A stretch of DNA of 64,000 nucleotides, taken from the NCBI RefSeq assembly GCF_001905885.1, contig NZ_LIYH01000005.1, forward strand, positions 62,001 through 126,000, given 5' to 3'. The first letter of the stretch is position 1. Each line of letters starts with the position of its first letter. The DNA comes from Streptomyces sp. CB03234 (GTDB lineage: Bacteria; Actinomycetota; Actinomycetes; Streptomycetales; Streptomycetaceae). Shown piece after piece: positions 16,534 to 25,354 of this stretch. The position numbers and the translations under genes are program-made. Under the pieces are notes generated by a model. That model worked only from the letters and a program-made list of their open reading frames with translations, made no database searches and was not told where the DNA came from.

Positions 16534-16737
16534 ATGCCGGAAGCGGAAGATCCGGAGCGGGAGCAGGACGGCCGGGCGCCGGACCGCCAGGAGAGCGACG
16601 CCGAGCGCAGGCGCCGCCGCGCCCAGTTCCTGCGCGAACTGAACGAGGCCAAAGCGCTGCGCGACCGCGTCCAGCCGCGTCGCGCGAGAGCCGCGAGGAT
16701 GCGCCAGCAGATGCGTATGCGTACGTTCCGCTGGTGA
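16534..16737 (+). CDS. Small highly charged protein of unknown function
   Basis: A 67-residue Arg/Glu-rich frame starting at ATG 16534 (or GTG 16525 after a G-rich stretch). The product is almost wholly charged helix: DAERRRRRAQFLRELNEAK, then RARAARMRQQMRMRTFRW. No family is recognised. The conserved look of the helix and its place between upp and the deaminase-associated gene suggest a real small gene, perhaps nucleic-acid-binding. The following 250 bases before 16988 hold no gene and probably contain the promoter of the tadA operon. Confidence 0.55.
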   Translation: MPEAEDPEREQDGRAPDRQESDAERRRRRAQFLRELNEAKALRDRVQPRRARAARMRQQMRMRTFRW

Positions 16738-16987
16738 CCCCCGGAGGGCCGGGCGGCCTGCCGCGCGAGTGGCGCGAGGCGATCCGGCGGCGGCGCACGC
16801 GCGATTCCGGAGCGATCCCGCGGCGATCCGCTGGTGACACGGACCAGGGATCGGACTCAGACTGGTGCACGACGCAAGAGCGGAACACCTCTCCTGAGGG
16901 CCTCGCATCTGCCACGATGCCGAGTGGGCGGGGCATTCAGGAGCGTGCCGCCCGATCGTCACACCTCTGATCAGTGGGAGAGTCACG

Positions 16988-17518
16988 GTGTACTTCGCCG
17001 CACTGCTCGCGCGCACCGAAGACGGGTGGGAAGCGAGCGACACAGAGCTCGACGATGTGGAGACCTTGTCGGATCTGACCGAGCTGGCCCGTGATGCCTC
17101 GGTGGACGACGACACAGTGATCGTCTTCATCGAGCAGGAGGACGCATGGTTCGGCATCGTCCGCGTGGAGGGTGAGGACGACCCTCGCATCTACGTCTCC
17201 GACGGAGCGGCCGCCGCCCGCTCCTCCTACGGGGAGATCCTCACCAAGGAACTGCTGGGCGACGACCAGGAGGACGACGGCCCCGACCTGGACGCGCTGG
17301 ACCTCGACGGCACCGAGGACGGGGAGCCGGTCGAGGACGACGACGAGGAGGAATCGGCGGTGACGGCCGAGGCCGTGCCCGCGGAGCCGGTCGGCGACCG
17401 GCTGGTCCTGGCCGACCTGGGCCTGTCGGAGAAGGAACTGCTGGCGCTCGACACCGACGCGCTGTCCGAGATCGCGGACGCGCTCGGCGCCGCGGAGGTG
17501 CTGGAGGCCGTCCGCTAG
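16988..17518 (+). CDS. tRNA adenosine deaminase-associated protein
   Basis: A 176-residue protein of the actinobacterial family that sits directly before tadA (TIGR03941-type). It starts VYFAALLARTEDGWEASDTE and has a globular N-terminal half (VDDDTVIVFIEQEDAWFGIV). A strongly acidic linker follows (about residues 92-124), then a short C-terminal helix pair. Its function is not known; the gene context implies a role with TadA. Its TAG stop overlaps the tadA GTG by one base, so translation is coupled. GTG 16988 is preceded by the GGGAG of TCAGTGGGAGAG. Confidence 0.9.
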   Translation: MYFAALLARTEDGWEASDTELDDVETLSDLTELARDASVDDDTVIVFIEQEDAWFGIVRVEGEDDPRIYVSDGAAAARSSYGEILTKELLGDDQEDDGPDLDALDLDGTEDGEPVEDDDEEESAVTAEAVPAEPVGDRLVLADLGLSEKELLALDTDALSEIADALGAAEVLEAVR

Positions 17519-18012
17519 TGCACCCCGCACCGACACCCGCACCCACCACTCCCGACCCCGTCCGGGAGCCATGGCGGGCGGCGATGCGCCGCGCCATGGA
17601 GGAGGCCGAGCGAGCCGCGCGGGCCGGCGACGTGCCGGTCGGCGCGGTCGTCCTGTCCCCGGACGGCCGCGTGCTCGGCGCCGGTCACAACGAACGCGAG
17701 GTGACCGGCGATCCGACGGCGCACGCCGAAGTGCTGGCGCTGCGCCGGGCGGCCGCGGCGGTCGGGGAGTGGCGGCTGACGGGCTGCACGCTGGTCGTCA
17801 CGCTGGAACCGTGCGTGATGTGCGCGGGCGCGCTCGTGCAGTCCCGGGTGGACCGGCTGGTGTTCGGGGCACTGGACGAGAAGGCGGGCGCGGTGGGCTC
17901 GCTGTGGGATCTCGTACGGGACAGACGGCTCAACCACCGGCCCGAGGTGGTCCAGGGAGTGCTGGCGGAGGAGTGCGCGGCGCTCCTCACGCGGTTCTTC
18001 CGCGACCGCTGA
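17518..18012 (+). CDS. tadA: tRNA-specific adenosine deaminase
   Basis: A 164-residue zinc deaminase that converts A34 to inosine in tRNA-Arg(ACG), the only A34 tRNA in bacteria; that substrate gene itself lies in this window at 35766. The zinc site is explicit: HAEV (His ligand and catalytic Glu) and PCVMCAGA (two Cys ligands). DVPVGAVVLSPDGRVLGAGHN and FGALDEKAGAVGSLWDLVRD are also typical. GTG 17518 overlaps the stop of the preceding gene. A Pro-rich N-terminal extension of about 15 residues precedes the catalytic domain. Confidence 0.96.
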   Translation: MHPAPTPAPTTPDPVREPWRAAMRRAMEEAERAARAGDVPVGAVVLSPDGRVLGAGHNEREVTGDPTAHAEVLALRRAAAAVGEWRLTGCTLVVTLEPCVMCAGALVQSRVDRLVFGALDEKAGAVGSLWDLVRDRRLNHRPEVVQGVLAEECAALLTRFFRDR

Positions 18013-18101
18013 CATGTGCTGACGGGTCCGTCGCCGTAGCCGCGCACCGCCGCTGGTTACGGATTTCTTCGTAGCGGCACCTTTGGGCTAAGCTCTCTCT
18101 C

Positions 18102-18186
18102 GGTAGCGTGTCCGAGCGGCCGAAGGAGCTCGCCTCGAAAGCGAGTGTGGCGCAAGTCACCGAGGGTTCAAATCCCTCCGCTACCG
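18102..18186 (+). tRNA. tRNA-Ser (anticodon CGA)
   Basis: Acceptor arms GGTAGCG and CGCTACC pair, discriminator G at 18186, with a long variable arm and GGTTCAAATCC T-arm. Anticodon loop CTCGAAA gives CGA, reading UCG. It lies directly after tadA on the same strand and is followed by a strong terminator. Confidence 0.95.
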
Positions 18187-18196
18187 CTCTTGTGTG

Positions 18197-18227
18197 AAGG
18201 GCCCCGACGCATCGCGTCGGGGCCCTT
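18197..18227 (+). terminator. Terminator after tRNA-Ser(CGA)
   Basis: Arms AAGGGCCCCGACGC and GCGTCGGGGCCCTT form a perfect 14-base stem with a three-base loop. The next 300 bases to 18532 carry no gene I can support, only the promoter region of the following operon. Confidence 0.9.
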
Positions 18228-18532
18228 CGCGTACGGGGAGCGGCATCGGGGGGACAAGCCGCTCCCCCGGTGAGGACCGGTCCCGCAAGCCCGAGCCGCT
18301 CTCGGGGGGAAGCGCGCGGCACGGGCTCCGCAGTGGGGGCCGGTTCACTCGCCCCGCGGATTCCTGCCAGGTCCGCCGGGCTCACCCTCCATGCTCCCGC
18401 GCCTCCCGCCCGGGCGGGACCGGCAAAAGGCCCGGATGGGAGGGGCCTTGGTCCTTGGAGGCTCGGTTAGACTCACCCGACCGCCCAGGGGATCGCAGGG
18501 AATCGCAGGGGAGAGACGGGGAGACAGGGTCG

Positions 18533-18697
18533 ATGGTGCAGGCCAAGAAGATCACGCTGTACGTCCTCGTCGTCTTCGTGCTGTACACGATCATCAACTC
18601 CCCCCAGCGTGCCGCCGACCTCGTGGGAGTAGGGTTCGAGGGCATTTCGAGCGCCGCGCAGGGCGTCGGCGACTTCATGACCGAGCTCGTCAATTAG
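18533..18697 (+). CDS. Small single-pass membrane protein
   Basis: A 54-residue protein, MVQAKKITLYVLVVFVLYTI then INSPQRAADLVGVGFEGISS, with one transmembrane helix (about residues 7-22) and a short amphipathic tail. A GGGGAGA-rich leader precedes ATG 18533. It looks like a conserved Streptomyces small membrane protein of unknown role. The Dabb-protein gene starts nine bases after its stop, so they are probably co-transcribed. Confidence 0.7.
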   Translation: MVQAKKITLYVLVVFVLYTIINSPQRAADLVGVGFEGISSAAQGVGDFMTELVN

Positions 18698-18706
18698 GAG
18701 TCCGCT

Positions 18707-19000
18707 GTGATCCGCCACCTGGTCCTCTTCAAGCTCAACGACGGAGTGCGGCGCGACGAGCCGCGTGTCGTCGAGGCCGTGAAGGCGTTCGAGGCGCTCG
18801 GCGACGTCATCCCGGAGCTGGAGTTCTGGGAGTGCGCCTGGAACATCACCGACCGGGACATCGCGTACGACTTCGCCATCAACTCGGCGGTCGCGGACAA
18901 GGACGCGCTGAAGCGGTACATCGAGCACCCGGCCCACCAGGCCGCCGCCGGCCAGTGGCGCGAGTTCGCCACATGGGTGATCGCCGACTACGAGTTCTGA
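18707..19000 (+). CDS. Dabb (stress-responsive A/B barrel) family protein
   Basis: A 97-residue dimeric alpha-beta barrel protein. It opens with MIRHLVLFKLNDGVRRDE and ends with HPAHQAAAGQWREFATWVIA followed by DYEF, both typical of the Dabb family. Some plant and fungal members respond to stress and some bacterial ones are cyclases or hydrolases; no specific function can be assigned here. It is the second gene of a two-gene unit and is closed by a clear terminator. Confidence 0.88.
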   Translation: MIRHLVLFKLNDGVRRDEPRVVEAVKAFEALGDVIPELEFWECAWNITDRDIAYDFAINSAVADKDALKRYIEHPAHQAAAGQWREFATWVIADYEF

Positions 19001-19017
19001 TCCCGTACACCACGGCG

Positions 19018-19046
19018 AAGCCCCGCACCCCAGTGGTGCGGGGCTT
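19018..19046 (+). terminator. Terminator after the Dabb gene
   Basis: AAGCCCCGCACC and GGTGCGGGGCTT pair perfectly over a five-base loop, followed by TTCG. It separates the Dabb unit from sigF. Confidence 0.88.
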
Positions 19047-19179
19047 TTCGCTGTGCCTACGTCGACAACACGACGTTATCAGGTGCTTGCACACAGTGGA
19101 CATGTCTTGTGATGCTATGACCGCTTTTGACGGATGAGTTGACCGTAATTGACCGCGAGATCGACCGCGAAGGGGTGGC

Positions 19180-20019
19180 GTGAACGTGCCGGCCAGTACG
19201 ACGCCTCAACAGGTGCCGCCCCAGAACGAGTCGGAGGCCCGCACCAAGGCACAGGGGCGGGCGGCCGACACCCGAGCGCTCACCCAGGTCCTGTTCGGCC
19301 AGCTCAAGACGCTGGAGCCGGGCACTCCGGAACACACCCGGGTGCGCGGGGCGCTCATCGAGGCGAACCTGCCGCTGGTGCGGTACGCCGCCGCCCGCTT
19401 CCGGTCCCGCAACGAGCCCATGGAGGACGTCGTCCAGGTCGGCACGATCGGGCTGATCAACGCGATCGACCGGTTCGACCCGGACCGGGGGGTGCAGTTC
19501 CCCACCTTCGCGATGCCGACCGTCGTCGGCGAGATCAAGCGGTACTTCCGCGACAACGTCCGCACCGTCCACGTACCGCGCCGGCTGCACGAGCTGTGGG
19601 TGCAGGTCAACGGCGCCACGGAGGACCTGACGACGGCTCACGGCAGGTCGCCGACGACCGCCGAGATCGCCGAGCGGCTGAAGATCTCCGAGGACGAGGT
19701 GCTCTCCTGCATCGAGGCGGGCCGCTCGTACCACGCCACCTCCCTGGAGGCCGCCCAGGAGGGCGACGGGATGCCGGGACTGCTGGACCGGCTCGGCTAC
19801 GAGGACCCCGCGCTGGCCGGGGTGGAACACCGGGATCTCGTACGGCACCTGCTGGTGCAGCTGCCCGAGAGGGAGCAGCGGATCCTGATGCTGCGCTACT
19901 ACAGCAACCTGACCCAGTCGCAGATCAGCCAGGAACTGGGCGTCTCCCAGATGCATGTGTCAAGGCTCCTGGCACGGAGCTTCGCCCGTCTGAGATCCGC
20001 AAATCGAATCGATGCGTAA
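19180..20019 (+). CDS. sigF: SigF-type RNA polymerase sigma factor (sigma-70 group 3)
   Basis: A 279-residue sigma factor of the SigB/SigF/SigG group. Region 2 (NLPLVRYAAARFRSRNEPME; VQVGTIGLINAIDRFDPDRG), region 3 (GRSPTTAEIAERLKISEDEV) and region 4 (YYSNLTQSQISQELGVSQMH) are complete. In S. coelicolor sigF is needed for late spore maturation; the location after tadA and tRNA-Ser and next to sigN fits that gene. GTG 19180 follows GAAGGGG. Sigma factors of this group are usually held by RsbW-like anti-sigma factors; two such ATPases are encoded elsewhere in the window but not adjacent. Assignment is by recalled sequence and context. Confidence 0.88.
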   Translation: MNVPASTTPQQVPPQNESEARTKAQGRAADTRALTQVLFGQLKTLEPGTPEHTRVRGALIEANLPLVRYAAARFRSRNEPMEDVVQVGTIGLINAIDRFDPDRGVQFPTFAMPTVVGEIKRYFRDNVRTVHVPRRLHELWVQVNGATEDLTTAHGRSPTTAEIAERLKISEDEVLSCIEAGRSYHATSLEAAQEGDGMPGLLDRLGYEDPALAGVEHRDLVRHLLVQLPEREQRILMLRYYSNLTQSQISQELGVSQMHVSRLLARSFARLRSANRIDA

Positions 20020-20252
20020 CCTGATCGGGTAGACCCGTTCAGCCCTGGATCGAGCGGTCCAAAAGCCCCACACCCCTGTTTCCTGCGCATTTTTGCGGCA
20101 TTCTTGTCGACAAGTCACTACAGCGTGTTGCCGACATGTGACATTCTGCTGGAACCGCGTTTGCCGCAGTCTCGGCTCCGGTATTCAGGTGGAGGCTGCG
20201 TTCCTCCGATGGTCGCGGCCCACGCGACCGTCCGCGACCTCAAGGGGGTGGC

Positions 20253-21194
20253 ATGTCCGCAGAACAGGGCAGCTCGAAGGTGCTCACGCTCACGCCCGTG
20301 CCGGCGTCCGTGCCCGTGTCCGTGCCGGATTCCCTGCCGGATTCCCTGCCGGAGTCCGTACCGGCGCCCGTGCCCGTACCCGCGCAGAGCGGTCCCGCAA
20401 CGGCTCCCGACACCACGTCGGAGGCCATCGACACCCGCACTCTGTCCCGCTCCCTGTTCCTGCGGCTCGCCGCCCTGGACGCCGAAGGCGTGGACGGCCC
20501 GGAGCGCACCTACGTCCGCGACACGCTCATCGAGCTGAACCTGCCCCTCGTGCGGTACGCGGCCGCCCGCTTCCGCTCGCGCAACGAGCCGATGGAGGAC
20601 ATCGTCCAGGTCGGCACCATCGGCCTGATCAAGGCGATCGACCGGTTCGACTGCGAACGGGGCGTGGAGTTCCCGACGTTCGCGATGCCGACGGTCGTCG
20701 GTGAGATCAAGCGGTTCTTCCGCGACACCTCCTGGTCGGTGCGCGTGCCGCGCCGGCTCCAGGAGCTGCGCCTGGCCCTCACCAAGGCGAGCGACGAGCT
20801 GGCGCAGAAGCTCGACCGGTCGCCGACCGTTCCCGAACTCGCCGCCGTGCTGGGCGTGTCGGAGGACGACGTGGTCGACGGCCTCGCGGTCGGCAACGCC
20901 TACACGGCGTCGTCGCTGGACTCCCCCTCCCCCGAGGACGACGGCGGCGAGGGCTCGCTGGCGGACCGGCTCGGGTACGAGGACAGCGCCCTGGAGGGCG
21001 TGGAGTACCGCGAGTCGCTCAAGCCGCTCCTCGCCAAACTCCCGCCCCGCGAGCGGCAGATCATCATGCTGCGGTTCTTCGCCAACATGACGCAGTCGCA
21101 GATCGGCGAGGAGGTCGGCATCTCCCAGATGCACGTCTCGCGGCTGCTGACGAGGACGCTCGCGCAGCTGCGCGAGGGGCTCATCTCCGACTGA
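20253..21194 (+). CDS. sigN: SigN-type RNA polymerase sigma factor (SigF paralogue)
   Basis: A 313-residue group 3 sigma factor and close paralogue of the gene just upstream: region 2 (LNLPLVRYAAARFRSRNEPM; IVQVGTIGLIKAIDRFDCER) is nearly identical. Region 4 (FFANMTQSQIGEEVGISQMH) differs more, so promoter choice may differ. Its N-terminal 50 residues are an expanded Val-Pro/Ser-Pro repeat (VPVSVPDSLPDSLPESVPAP), absent from SigF. The start MSAEQGSSKVLTLT fits my memory of S. coelicolor SigN, which is involved in aerial hyphae. A G-rich ribosome site (AAGGGGGTGGC) precedes ATG 20253. The 233-base gap after sigF may hold its own promoter. Confidence 0.85.
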   Translation: MSAEQGSSKVLTLTPVPASVPVSVPDSLPDSLPESVPAPVPVPAQSGPATAPDTTSEAIDTRTLSRSLFLRLAALDAEGVDGPERTYVRDTLIELNLPLVRYAAARFRSRNEPMEDIVQVGTIGLIKAIDRFDCERGVEFPTFAMPTVVGEIKRFFRDTSWSVRVPRRLQELRLALTKASDELAQKLDRSPTVPELAAVLGVSEDDVVDGLAVGNAYTASSLDSPSPEDDGGEGSLADRLGYEDSALEGVEYRESLKPLLAKLPPRERQIIMLRFFANMTQSQIGEEVGISQMHVSRLLTRTLAQLREGLISD

Positions 21195-21249
21195 GACCGC
21201 AGGCCGCATGAGGCTTCATAACTGACGGTTCGTCAGCCACACTGGCGCG

Positions 21250-22020
21250 ATGACGCGTCGACTTGGGCTGGTGGCGGTGGCGCTCTGCTTGGGCGGGGCG
21301 CTGACCGCGTGCGGGAACGGCGCCGGGGAAGGCCGCGTGGCGACCGGGGCGGTCGGCCGCCCCGGCGGCTCGGGACCGGTCCCGCCGTCGGGCGAGGTCG
21401 TGCTCGTACCGCTGGACGGCGGTGGATCGTCCGGTACGGGGACGAGGGCGCCGTCCGGGCCGCCCGTACCGCCGTCGGGCGTACCGCCGACGCCGTCGAG
21501 CGCGACGCGTCCGTCTCCGTCTCCGTCACGGCCGTCGCCGGCCGGACCCACCCGGTCACCGGCGGCGCCCTCGGGGGCGCACTCGGGGGCGTCCTCGTCG
21601 GCACCCGTCCAGCCGGCCGGGCCCGGGACCGGCCCGCCCACGCCCACGACGCCCACACCGGCGCCCACACCGGCACCGCCGCAGCCGGCCCCTGGGACCA
21701 CCCCGCCGGCCGGCCCCGCCGCCCTGACCGTCGGCGCACCGCTCCGCGCACCCACGGACCGGCGCTGGTGCGAGAAGGTGACGGTGGAGTTCCGCAACTC
21801 CGGCGGCTCACCGGTGCGTTCGGGCACCGTCACCTTCGCGACGCACATCATCGGGGCGCTCGGCGTCGACTGGGCGACCGTCGAGTCGGCTCAGCCGCTG
21901 CCCGCACCGATCGCGGCGGGCGCGGCGCGGAGACAGGCGTACACGGTGTGCGTGGACGCCTGGCGGGTACCGCTGGGCATGCGTGTCGAGACCCAGGACG
22001 TCACCGCGTCCTGGACCTGA
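21250..22020 (+). CDS. Pro-rich lipoprotein
   Basis: A 256-residue putative lipoprotein. The signal peptide (MTRRLGLVAVALCLGGALTA) ends at lipobox LTAC, so Cys21 should be lipidated. Residues about 40-155 are a Pro/Ser/Thr/Gly linker, probably spanning the cell wall. The last 100 residues are a compact beta domain with two cysteines (WCEKVTVEFRNSGGSPVRSG and YTVCVDAW). No enzyme motif is visible, and the C-terminal domain looks like a small binding module. It lies 55 bases after sigN, so it may share its transcript. Confidence 0.8.
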   Translation: MTRRLGLVAVALCLGGALTACGNGAGEGRVATGAVGRPGGSGPVPPSGEVVLVPLDGGGSSGTGTRAPSGPPVPPSGVPPTPSSATRPSPSPSRPSPAGPTRSPAAPSGAHSGASSSAPVQPAGPGTGPPTPTTPTPAPTPAPPQPAPGTTPPAGPAALTVGAPLRAPTDRRWCEKVTVEFRNSGGSPVRSGTVTFATHIIGALGVDWATVESAQPLPAPIAAGAARRQAYTVCVDAWRVPLGMRVETQDVTASWT

Positions 22021-22029
22021 GCGAAGAAG

Positions 22030-22230
22030 TCAGCCGAGCGCGAGCCAGGCCACCGCGGCGACGATCACGACGACCGCGACCACGCCGGCGATCAGACCGA
22101 CCCGCGGCCCCGACTGGGCCGCCACCTGCGGCTGCCGCTGCGGCGTGCCCTCGTCGACGAAGGCGCGGAACATCTGCGTGCTGCCCGCCGGGTCGTAGTT
22201 GCCGTCCGGGCCCTGGGGGTTGTGTGCCAT
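22030..22230 (-). CDS. Small C-terminally anchored membrane protein
   Basis: A 66-residue protein, MAHNPQGPDGNYDPAGSTQM at the start and GLIAGVVAVVVIVAAVAWLA as a C-terminal transmembrane helix. The hydrophilic Gln/Pro-rich N-terminal part is probably cytoplasmic. It converges on the lipoprotein gene, with nine bases between stops. It resembles small conserved streptomycete proteins of unknown function. Confidence 0.7.
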   Translation of the reverse strand: MAHNPQGPDGNYDPAGSTQMFRAFVDEGTPQRQPQVAAQSGPRVGLIAGVVAVVVIVAAVAWLALG

Positions 22231-22325
22231 GGGGCAGGACCCTAGCGAACCTGGCCCCGCCGCCCAACCCTCGCCTCGCTTTGCCAGACCTTTAGGCACC
22301 TTCGCCCCTTTTTAGTTTGCCTGTA

Positions 22326-22359
22326 GCAACCAACCTTGTCTATGGTTGCCCTAAGCAAC
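22326..22359 (+). promoter_or_regulatory. Probable MarR operator and promoter region
   Basis: GCAACCA (22326-22332) and TGGTTGC (22343-22349) form an inverted repeat with a ten-base spacer, and a further half-site GCAAC lies at 22355-22359. It sits 20-50 bases before the MarR gene, the usual place for an autoregulatory operator, and overlaps a likely -10 region. Confidence 0.55.
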
Positions 22360-22378
22360 AAGATGTGTGGGGGTGCCC

Positions 22379-22825
22379 ATGGCCGAGCGGAGTCAGTACG
22401 AAGAGCTGGCCCGGCAGCTGAGCGCCATCGGCGCCGTCAAGCGCGGACTCTCCCGGGCCCTGCCCGCCGAGTGCCCGGGCGGATCGGCGGCCGTGCTGTC
22501 CCTCCTCGCCCACCACGGCGACATGCGGATGAGCCGGCTCGCCGAGCTGCTCGCCGTCGACATGTCGGTCACCAGCCGTCATGTCGCGCACGTCGTGGAG
22601 CGCGGCTGGATCGAGCGGCTGCCCGACCCGGACGACAAGCGCTCCCGCCTCCTGCGGCTGACCCCGGCGGGCCAGGCCATGCTCCATGACCTCGGCCGCC
22701 GGAGCGCGGACATGTTCGCCCGCACCCTCAAGGACTGGTCCGACGACGACGTCGGACAGCTGACCGCACTGCTCGCCCGCCTCCGGGACTCCTTCGGAGA
22801 CTGCCGGGCCCACGCCCGTACGTAA
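22379..22825 (+). CDS. MarR-family transcriptional regulator
   Basis: A 148-residue winged-helix regulator. The helix-turn-helix (MRMSRLAELLAVDMSVTSRH) and the wing with its conserved acidic-basic turn (RLPDPDDKRSRLLRLTPAGQ) are clear. MarR proteins bind DNA as dimers and release it on binding small phenolic or lipophilic ligands. The gene lies 31 bases upstream of, and codirectional with, an MFS efflux pump, and an inverted repeat precedes it. It therefore very probably represses its own operon with the pump. ATG 22379 follows a GTGGGGG stretch. Confidence 0.9.
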   Translation: MAERSQYEELARQLSAIGAVKRGLSRALPAECPGGSAAVLSLLAHHGDMRMSRLAELLAVDMSVTSRHVAHVVERGWIERLPDPDDKRSRLLRLTPAGQAMLHDLGRRSADMFARTLKDWSDDDVGQLTALLARLRDSFGDCRAHART

Positions 22826-22856
22826 GCCCACGCCCGTACGCAAGTAAAGGAAGTAC

Positions 22857-25256
22857 ATGGCTACGACCACACCAGCCGGTGTGCGGGGCGGCCACGCCAA
22901 GACCCGTGACGGTGGCGGCGCGCCGATGACGCACCGGCAGATCATGGAGGCGCTCTCCGGGCTGCTGCTCGGCATGTTCGTCGCCATCCTGTCCTCGACG
23001 ATCGTCTCCAACGCCCTGCCCGAGATCATCACCGACCTCGACGGCGGCCAGAGCGCCTACACCTGGGTCGTGACGGCCGCGCTGCTCGCGATGACCGCGA
23101 CCACCCCGCTGTGGGGCAAGCTCGCGGACCTGTTCTCCAAGAAGCTGCTCGTCCAGATAGCCCTGGTCATCTACGTGCTGGGCTCGGTCGTCGCCGGCCT
23201 CTCCCAGAGCGCCGGCATGCTCATCGCCTGCCGCGTCGTCCAGGGCATCGGCGTCGGCGGTCTGTCCGCCCTCGCGCAGATCGTGATGGCCGCGATGATC
23301 TCCCCGCGCGAGCGCGGCCGCTACAGCGGCTACCTCGGCGCCACGTTCGCCGTCGCCACCGTCGGCGGCCCGCTGCTCGGCGGCGTCATCACCGACACCG
23401 ACTGGCTCGGCTGGCGCTGGTGCTTCTACGTCGGCGTGCCCTTCGCCGTCATCGCGCTGATCGTGCTCCAGAAGACCCTCAAGCTGCCGGTCGTCAAGCG
23501 GCAGGTCAAGGTCGACTGGTCGGGCGCGTTCTTCATCAGCGCGGCGGTCTCGCTGCTGCTGGTGTGGGTCACCTTCGCCGGTGACAAGTACGACTGGGCG
23601 TCGTGGCAGACGTACACCATGGTCGGCGGCTCGGTCGTGCTCGGTGCGCTGTTCCTGCTCGTCGAGTCCAGGGCGAGCGAACCGATCATCCCGCTGCGGC
23701 TGTTCCGCAACCGGACCATCACGCTCGCCTCGGTCGCCTCGCTCTTCGTCGGTGTGGCGATGTTCGCCGGCACGGTCTTCTTCAGCCAGTACTTCCAGCT
23801 GGCGCGCGACAAGTCGCCGACGATGTCGGGCGTCATGACCATCCCGATGATCGGCGGCCTGTTCCTGTCCTCCACCGTCTCGGGCTTCGTCATCACCAAG
23901 ACGGGCCGCTGGAAGGCGTGGCTGGTCAGCGGTGGTGTGCTGGTGACGGCGGGCCTCGGGCTGCTGGGCACCATCCGGTACGACACGGAGTACTGGCACA
24001 TCGCGGTCTTCATGGCCGTCATGGGCCTGGGCATCGGCATGATGATGCAGAACCTCGTGCTGTGCACCCAGAACCAGGTCGAGCCCTCCGACCTCGGCGC
24101 GGCGTCGTCCGTCGTCACCTTCTTCCGGTCCCTCGGCGGTGCCATCGGCGTCTCGGCGCTGGGCGCGGTCATGGCCAACCGGGTCACCCACTACGTCCAG
24201 GACGGCCTCGCCGACCTGGGCCCGGGGGGCGCGGCCATGGGCCACGGCGGTACGGCCGGCGGGGGCATCCCCGACCTGGACGCGCTGCCGGCCCCGTTCC
24301 GTACGGTCATGGAGACGGCGTACGGACACGGTGTGGCCGACGTCTTCCTCTACTCCGCCCCCTTCGCCCTGCTCGCCTTCCTCGTGACGCTGTTCATCAA
24401 GGAGGTCGCGCTGAAGAGCAACGTGAAGCCGGAGCCCGACGTGACGCCGGAAGCGGCACCGGAGACACCCGTCGTCGTGACGGCTGCCGCCGGCACCCCC
24501 GTCCACGGCACCGTCCGCACCGCGGAGGGCACGCCCGTCGCCCGGTCGGCGGTCACGCTGATCTCCCTCGCCGGGCGGCAGCTGGGCCGCGCGGTCGCCC
24601 AGGCCGACGGCGCGTACACGCTGGACGCGCCGGGCCCGGGCTCGTACGTCCTGATCGCCTCGGCCGACGGCTTCCAGCCGCAGGCGTCCACGGTCGTGGT
24701 GGCGGAGGAGGCACTGGCGTACGACATCCTCCTCTCCGGTACGAGCGGGCTCGTCGGCGCCGTGAAGGCCGCCGAGGGCGGGGAGCCCGTCGAGGGCGCG
24801 ATGGTGATCGTCACGGATGTGCGCGGCGATGTGCTCGCCACCGGCAAGTCCACGCAGGACGGCACGTTCGCCTTCGCCGAGCTGGTGCCGGGCGCCGTGA
24901 CCGTCGCGGTGAACGCCGACGGCTACCGGCCGCTCGCCCTGCCGGTCGAGATCGGCGGCCAGGGCGTGACCCGGGTGGAGGCGCTGCTGCAGTCCGGGGC
25001 GCGGCTCCAGGGCACGGTACGCGCCGGGGCGGACCACCGCCCGCTGGCGGACGCGCGGGTGACACTCGTCGACGCGGCCGGGAACGTGGTCGCGACGGCG
25101 ACGACCGGCGAGGACGGCGCGTACGGGTTCGCCGACCTCGACACGGGCGAGTACACGGTCATCGCGACCGGCTACCCGCCGGTGGCCGGTTCCCTGACGG
25201 TGGCCGGGCACGGAGTCGACGGCCACGACATCGAGCTGGCCCACCCCGGCGAGTGA
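22857..25256 (+). CDS. MFS multidrug transporter (DHA2, 14 TM) fused to carboxypeptidase-regulatory-like domains
   Basis: A 799-residue protein. Residues about 25-520 form a 14-helix DHA2 (EmrB/QacA-type) drug:proton antiporter with motif A (WGKLADLFSKKLL) and motif C-like (GATFAVATVGGPLLGG). After the last helix (FALLAFLVTLFIKE) come about 270 residues of three tandem beta-sandwich modules of the CarboxypepD_reg type: GTVRTAEGTPVARSAVTLIS, GAVKAAEGGEPVEGAMVIVT and GTVRAGADHRPLADARVTLV. Such modules are usually extracellular; here the topology would need to be tested. AAAGGAAG precedes ATG 22857. It is in an operon with marR. Confidence 0.88.
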   Translation: MATTTPAGVRGGHAKTRDGGGAPMTHRQIMEALSGLLLGMFVAILSSTIVSNALPEIITDLDGGQSAYTWVVTAALLAMTATTPLWGKLADLFSKKLLVQIALVIYVLGSVVAGLSQSAGMLIACRVVQGIGVGGLSALAQIVMAAMISPRERGRYSGYLGATFAVATVGGPLLGGVITDTDWLGWRWCFYVGVPFAVIALIVLQKTLKLPVVKRQVKVDWSGAFFISAAVSLLLVWVTFAGDKYDWASWQTYTMVGGSVVLGALFLLVESRASEPIIPLRLFRNRTITLASVASLFVGVAMFAGTVFFSQYFQLARDKSPTMSGVMTIPMIGGLFLSSTVSGFVITKTGRWKAWLVSGGVLVTAGLGLLGTIRYDTEYWHIAVFMAVMGLGIGMMMQNLVLCTQNQVEPSDLGAASSVVTFFRSLGGAIGVSALGAVMANRVTHYVQDGLADLGPGGAAMGHGGTAGGGIPDLDALPAPFRTVMETAYGHGVADVFLYSAPFALLAFLVTLFIKEVALKSNVKPEPDVTPEAAPETPVVVTAAAGTPVHGTVRTAEGTPVARSAVTLISLAGRQLGRAVAQADGAYTLDAPGPGSYVLIASADGFQPQASTVVVAEEALAYDILLSGTSGLVGAVKAAEGGEPVEGAMVIVTDVRGDVLATGKSTQDGTFAFAELVPGAVTVAVNADGYRPLALPVEIGGQGVTRVEALLQSGARLQGTVRAGADHRPLADARVTLVDAAGNVVATATTGEDGAYGFADLDTGEYTVIATGYPPVAGSLTVAGHGVDGHDIELAHPGE

Positions 25257-25296
25257 CCCACAGCTCGGGTGCTTCGAGCGGAGGCACCCGATGAAA

Positions 25297-25328
25297 GGGG
25301 CGGCAGGCAGGGGACGGCCTGCCGCCCC
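25297..25328 (+). terminator. Terminator between MFS pump and YceI gene
   Basis: GGGGCGGCAGGC and GCCTGCCGCCCC form a perfect 12-base stem with an eight-base loop, followed by GCTTTC. It lies between the pump stop at 25256 and the next start at 25355. Confidence 0.75.
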
Positions 25329-25354
25329 GCTTTCGTACGAGGAGAGATACGGGA

